Below, one piece after another: positions 59,056-64,000 of a stretch of DNA of 64,000 nt (its first letter is position 1; each line of letters opens with the position of its first letter). The translations under genes and the position numbers were made by a program. Below the pieces are notes generated by a model that was given only the letters and a program-made list of their open reading frames with translations, was not told the DNA's origin and made no database searches. The DNA is from Saccopteryx bilineata (lineage: Eukaryota; Chordata; Mammalia; Chiroptera; Emballonuridae): positions 76,982,305-77,046,304 of the forward strand of contig NC_089498.1 of the NCBI RefSeq assembly GCF_036850765.1, in the 5' to 3' direction.

Positions 59056-60115
59056 ATATTTATTGTTGAAAGATCAAAAGTTGATAAAAGGACCCTTTAA
59101 TATACCTCTTCATCTTTGTTATAATTTCTTTCATATTTTATACTCTATAGATGTTTAAGTAAATTTTATTGTGGCTTGTATAATCTATCAAGTATTCCCC
59201 AACTAGGAAATAAGGAATAATTTAACTAGCAGTGGTCTTACTTTATTATTTTAACTTGGCCATCATCCTAGCTTCAGTGTTTGCTAAACTTGATTCTTTT
59301 TTAACATATACTATATGTCTACATGTTGTACATAATCATCCCTTATAGCTCTCTAATCCTTATCCTTTGCAAACTTTCCCTAACTTTCTCCAATTATTTC
59401 ATTTTTTATTTCATAAAATTCTCTTAGCACTTAAACCTCTAAGCTTTACTGCCTCCAAATTTGCCATTTCTCCACAGTTTAGTGCATTTGGCTGAACTTT
59501 TTTTTAAATTTTGTGTCCTTCATTTCACAATGCCACCAATTTCAGATCAGTCTAACTAACCATTTGCCACTTTTATATTTTGGATATTGAGACTGTTGGA
59601 TGAAAATCATAATAATAATATATAGTTATGTCCCATTACAAATTTCTGATTTCCAAGTCCTCACTTTACTCTTCCTGTAAGTTTTGGAAGTGATAGGTTT
59701 TTTTTCTAGAAATTGTTTTGAAGGTTAATGTAAGTCTTTAAAATTTTTAAATAATAATTTTTATATGTTTACTTAGAGGTTATCCATTTACAGAATAGAA
59801 ATAACTTCTATAAAGTTGAAGAAGATAATTTATGTATTTTTTACTCTGCAAGCAAATGGAAATGTGTCCTTTTGTCATTTGAGATGAATAGCAACAAACT
59901 ATGTCAAAGAGATTTTGCAGTAAAAATATTACCTTATGAAAAGACTTTTATGATATAATGGACAAACTTCAAAATATACAAGCAACTTCATCATTTTGAT
60001 AATTGTATGATTGCTTTATAACATGTTAATACTAGGCGAAGCTGTTTGAAAGTTATATGGAAATTCTCTGTATTATTTCTCCAACTTTTCTAGAAGTATA
60101 AAATTATTCAAAATA

Positions 60116-60290
60116 GACCTGACCAGTTAGCTCAGTTGGTTAGAGTGTACTTCCTATATACCAAGGTTGCAGGTTCGATCCCTGGTCAGGGCACATAAAA
60201 AAAATCAACCAATGGATGCATAGATGGGTAGAACAACAAATCAGAATTCCTTCCCACTCACCCACTTTCTCTCTGTCTCTCTAAAATGAA
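60116..60290 (+). mobile_element. older tRNA-derived SINE
   Basis: Head 'gacctgaccagttagctcag', B-box-like 'ggttcgatccc', then 'caaccaatggatgcata' body and CT-rich end. No CCA or acceptor pairing, so it is a SINE and not a tRNA gene. Confidence 0.8.
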
Positions 60291-60371
60291 TTTTAAAGTT
60301 TATTAAAAGTACTTCAAAACAAAAAGTTAAAAATATAAAACTTAGTTCATTGTTAGTTTTTAAAAATAAAC

Positions 60372-60760
60372 TTTATAACAATAATTGAATTTACTGAGGT
60401 GAAACTGATTAACATAATTGTACAGGTTTTAGGTACTCGATTCTACAATACATCTCTGTACACTCTATTGTGTATTTACTACCCCAAGTTAGGTCTTCAT
60501 CCATCACCATTTATTCCCCCTATACTGTCTTCCACCCTCTCCGCCACAGTCATCACTGTTGTCTGTCTTCATGATGTTTGTTGTTGTCCTTTTAAAAAAA
60601 CTTGGAATAATTTTATATTTATAGCAAAATTTTAAAGATAGTACAGAATTCCATGTAATACTCATCCAATTCTCCTCCCCGTGTTAATTTATTAATTAAA
60701 AAATCATTTTCAGAGTATATTTTGTAGTTGATGACATTTAGTAAAGTCTTCATTCTATTC
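60372..60760 (-). mobile_element. antisense L1 3' ends, two pieces
   Basis: 60372-60590 matches the antisense 3' UTR at 3138-3350 ('gtacactctattgtgtattt', 'accccaagttaggtcttc'). 60596-60760 resembles an older L1 3' end ('aaagatagtacagaattcc'). 60761-61214 is unassigned. Confidence 0.6.
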
Positions 60761-61214
60761 TATATAAGTTTTACTGTTGTTTATCAATTTTAGTACTTTT
60801 AACTTTTCCTTTAGTAGGAAATGATCTAATGATAGAAATTGAATAAATGAAACTATATGTTTTTCTTGGAAAATCTTGTCACAAAGTAACTATCATATTA
60901 ATATACTGGTTTATATAAAACATGTTAAACATGAATATAAAAACTATTTTTGGAGCATTTACATTTTTAATTATCCAAAATTTACTAAATTTTATACACA
61001 TTTATTGACTCCAACAATGTGGAAGACATTTTTTCTAGGCATTATAAGGGATTCATACATGTCTGTATGTACAATGCTTTCGGTTTCTATTCCAGTTCTC
61101 ATTTTCCTTTGTGTTTGTTCAGTTTTTCTCAATCTTTTATACCATTTTACTCTAATCTTAGCAAGTGACCTCATATTCTTCTCTATAAATATAATGAAAA
61201 TCATTAAGTATCAT

Positions 61215-64000
61215 TTATTTTAAATTTTATTTAGAAAATTTACTTTAATAGGGTGACATTGATCAATAAAAGTACATAGGTTTCAGGTGAACATTTCTAC
61301 AGCATTTGAACTGTTGATTATGTTGTATACATATCACCCAAAGTCAAATCACTTTCTATAACTTTGTTTCTCTTTATACCCTTCCCCCCCTCGCTGCCTC
61401 CTCTCCCCATTCACTCAAGTCCCCTTCCCCCCTTCCCTGCATTTCCTTCTCCCTCCCCCACATTCCCTTCCCCCTGGTAACCACTTCACTTTTATCTATG
61501 TATATAACTCTTAGTTTTATATCCCACCTATATGTGAAATCATACAGTTCTTAGCTTTTTAAAATTTACTTGTTTCATTCAGTATAATTGTTCTCAAGGT
61601 CCATCCATGTTGTCATAAATGTCACTATGTCATTGTTTCTTATGGCTGAGTAGTATTTCATTGTATATATATATGTACCACATCTTTTTTATCCAGTCCT
61701 CTATCGAGGAACACTTTGGTTGTTTCCATGTCTTGACCTCTGTAAATAATGCTGCAATGAACATGGGAGTATATGTGTCTCTATGTACCAATGTTTTTGA
61801 GTTTTTGGGTAGATACCCAGTAGAGAGATTGCTGGGTCATATGGTAATTCTAGTCTTAATTTTTTGAGGAATCACCATAATTTCTTCCATAATCGTTGTA
61901 CTAATTTTCATTCCCACCAGCAGTGAATGAGGATTCCTTTTTCTTCACAGCCTCTTCAACACTTTTTATTATCTGTCTTGTTGATAGCAGCCAGTCTAAA
62001 GGTGTGAGTTGGTATCTCGTTGTTTTGATTTGCATTTCTTGAATAGCTAGTGAAAATGAGCATCTTTTCATATACCTTTGGCCATTTGTATGTCCTCTTG
62101 AGAGAAGTGTCTGTTCAAGTTCTCTCCCCATTTTTTAATTGAATCACTTGCTTGTTTGTTGCTGAGTTTTGTGTGTTCTTTATATATTTTGGTTATTAAC
62201 CCCTTATTGGAGCTGTTGTTTGCAAATATCTCCCATTTTGTTGGCTATTTGTTGTCAATTTATTTTGCTGTGCAGAAGCTTTTTAGTTTGATATAGTCCC
62301 ATTCACTTATTTTTGTCTTAACTTCCCTTGCCTTTGGGGTCAAATTCATAAATTGTTCTCTACGGCCAAGGTCCGTGAGCTTAGTACCTTTGTTTTCTTC
62401 TATGCAATTTATAGGTTCAGGTTTTATATTTAGATCTCTGGTCTGTTTTAGTTCATTTTTGTGCAGGGGGACAAACTGTAGTCAAGTTTCTCTCTTTTGC
62501 ATGTGGTTTTTTAATTTTCCCAGGACTGTTTATTGAAGAAACTTTTTTTTCCTCCATTGTTTGTTTTTGGCTCCTTTGTCAAAGATTTGTACATCTATAT
62601 ATGGTTTTATTTCTGGGCTCTTGATTCTGTTCCATAGGTCTGTATGTCTGTTTTTCTGCCAATACCATGCTGTTTTGATTATTATGGCTCTATAGTATAA
62701 TTTGAAGTCAGGTAGTGTGATATCTCCTGCTTTATTCTTTTTCCTCAGGAGTGCTTTGGCTACTTGGGTTTTCTTATGGTTCCATACAAACCTGGTAATT
62801 TCTTTGTTCTATTTCTGTAAAAAATGACATTGGAATTTTAATGGGGATTGTGTTATATTTGTGTATTGCTTTGAGTAAAATGACCATTTTAATTATGTTG
62901 ATTCTTCCAATCAATGAACATGGAATATTTTTCCATTTCATCTTCAATTTCTTTCAATAATGTTTTGTAGTTTTCACATTTTTCTTAAGTTTATTCCTAG
63001 GTACTTCATTTATTTGTTGTTGTAATTGTAAAAAACATTGTTTTTATGAGTTCATTTTCTAAAGTTTCATTGTTGGCATATAGAAAAACAGTAGACTTTT
63101 GTATATTGATTTTGTATCCTTTCACATTACTGTATTGGTTTATTGTTTCTAATAGTTTTTTGATGGAGTCTTTGGGGTTTTCTATATACAGGATCATGTC
63201 ACCTGCAAAAAGTGATATCTGTACTTCTTCTTTCCTGATATGAATGCCTTTTCTTTCTTTTGTCTGATTGCTCTGGCTAAAACTTCCAGCACTATGTTGA
63301 ATAAGAGTGGAGAGTGGGCAACCTTGTCTTGTTCCTGATTTTAGAGGAAAAGCCTTCATTTTTTGACTATTTAGTGTGATATTAGCTGATAGTTTATCAT
63401 ATATGGCAGGGGTCCCCAAACTTTTTACACAGGGGGCCAGTTCACTGTCCCTCAGACCTTTGGAGGGCCGGGCTATAAAAAAAAAATCTATGAACAAATT
63501 CCTATGCACGCTGCATATATCTTATTTTAAAGTAAAAAAACAAAACGGGAACAAATACAATATTTAAAATAAAGAACAAGTAAATTTAAATCAACAAACT
63601 GACCAGTATTTCAATGGGAACTATGGGCCTGCTTTTGGCTAATGAGATGGTCAATGTGCTCCTCTCACTGACCACCAATGAAAGAGGTGCCCCTTCTGGA
63701 AGTGCAGCGGGGGCCGGATAAACGGCCTCAGGGGACTGCAGTTTGGGGACCCCTGATATATGGTCTTAATTATATTGAGGTATTTTCCTACTATTATGAT
63801 TTTATTGAGTGTTTTAAACATAAAAGGATATTGTATCTTATCAAATGAATGCCTTTTCTGCATCTATTGTTAGGATCATATGATTTTTTTGTTTTGTTGA
63901 TGTGGTGTATTACATTGATTGATTTCCATATCTTGAACCATCTTTGTGCTCCTGGAATGAATCCCACTTGATCATGATGCATAAAATGTGTTGGGGAGTA
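61215..64000 (-). mobile_element. antisense L1, running off the window
   Basis: 3' end at 61215 ('aatagggtgacattgatcaa', C-rich 3' UTR to 61490), then ORF2 C-terminus backwards through the reverse transcriptase to the window end. The RT catalytic word reads F-A-G-D (about 63210) instead of F-A-D-D. Frames 63006-63509 and 63651-63982 ([10 protein letters not shown]) are RT pieces. A hAT at 63407-63755 splits it. Confidence 0.88.
63407..63755 (-). mobile_element. non-autonomous hAT, same family, inverted (349 bp)
   Basis: Reverse orientation relative to 28740 and 58365. Ends CAGGGGTCCCCAAACT and GTTTGGGGACCCCTG; exact 8-bp duplication ATATATGG (63399-63406, 63756-63763), fitting nnnTAnnn. It keeps about 30 extra bases near 63625-63655 ('gcctgcttttggctaatg') missing from the other two copies. 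It inserted in the L1 RT region. Confidence 0.95.

Noticed and set aside
1..64000. CRISPR arrays, operons, bacterial signals
   Set aside because: Repeats are dispersed SINEs and L1s with duplications; there are no regularly spaced direct repeats. Composition and repeat content are mammalian.

Overview
The window reads as intergenic, AT-rich mammalian DNA, very probably from a bat. The markers are about twenty tRNA-derived SINEs beginning GCCCTGGCCGGTTGGCTCAG or its relative CCTGACCAGGCGGTGG (Ves-like SINEs), L1 LINEs of several ages, and, unusually for a mammal, many young-looking cut-and-paste DNA transposons (hAT and Tc1/mariner types) with intact target-site duplications. I cannot settle the bat family from sequence alone. 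I found no host protein-coding gene, no genuine tRNA or rRNA gene, no CpG-island promoter and no CRISPR. The long open frames lie in transposons or are chance frames in GC-rich SINEs and LTRs.

Layout. 1-7.7 kb: L1 pieces, MIR and SINEs. 7.8-10.5 kb: antisense L1 carrying two SINEs, then a 645-bp non-autonomous hAT. 11.2-14.6 kb: three SINEs, a 349-bp hAT and a solo LTR. 14.6-17.7 kb: a decayed autonomous hAT-like transposon, itself split by an L1. 18.4-19.5 kb: a SINE with a 785-bp hAT inside it. 19.5-29 kb: L1 pieces, SINEs, a second solo LTR, a twin-primed L1 and a 318-bp hAT. 29-32.7 kb: SINEs and microsatellites. 32.7-42.3 kb: an old antisense L1 split by SINEs and by a nearly full-length younger antisense L1 (34.4-41.7 kb). 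43.3-52.8 kb: a full-length-type sense L1 with five later insertions: two Ves SINEs, two mariner-type elements and a truncated L1. 53.5-56.2 kb: a 2.7-kb Buster-group hAT with a ZBED5-like transposase frame damaged at only two points. 57.3-58.0 kb: Tigger remnant. 58.4-64 kb: two more short hATs, L1 pieces and a final antisense L1 running off the end.

How the parts relate. L1 supplied the enzymes that placed the SINEs and short L1 copies, recognisable from A-rich tails and 7-19 bp duplications. The short hATs carry hAT ends and 8-bp duplications but no transposase, so they moved with enzymes made elsewhere. Seven of the eight hATs with a clear 8-bp duplication fit nnnTAnnn, the reported preference of Buster-group transposases, the group to which the 53.5-56.2 kb element belongs. 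Nesting gives relative dates at several places. The most interesting items are the near-intact Buster element, the 14.6-17.7 kb hAT-like element with an exact 6-bp duplication, the mariner-type element deleted internally but keeping its DNA-binding domain, and two full-length-type L1s lying head to head.
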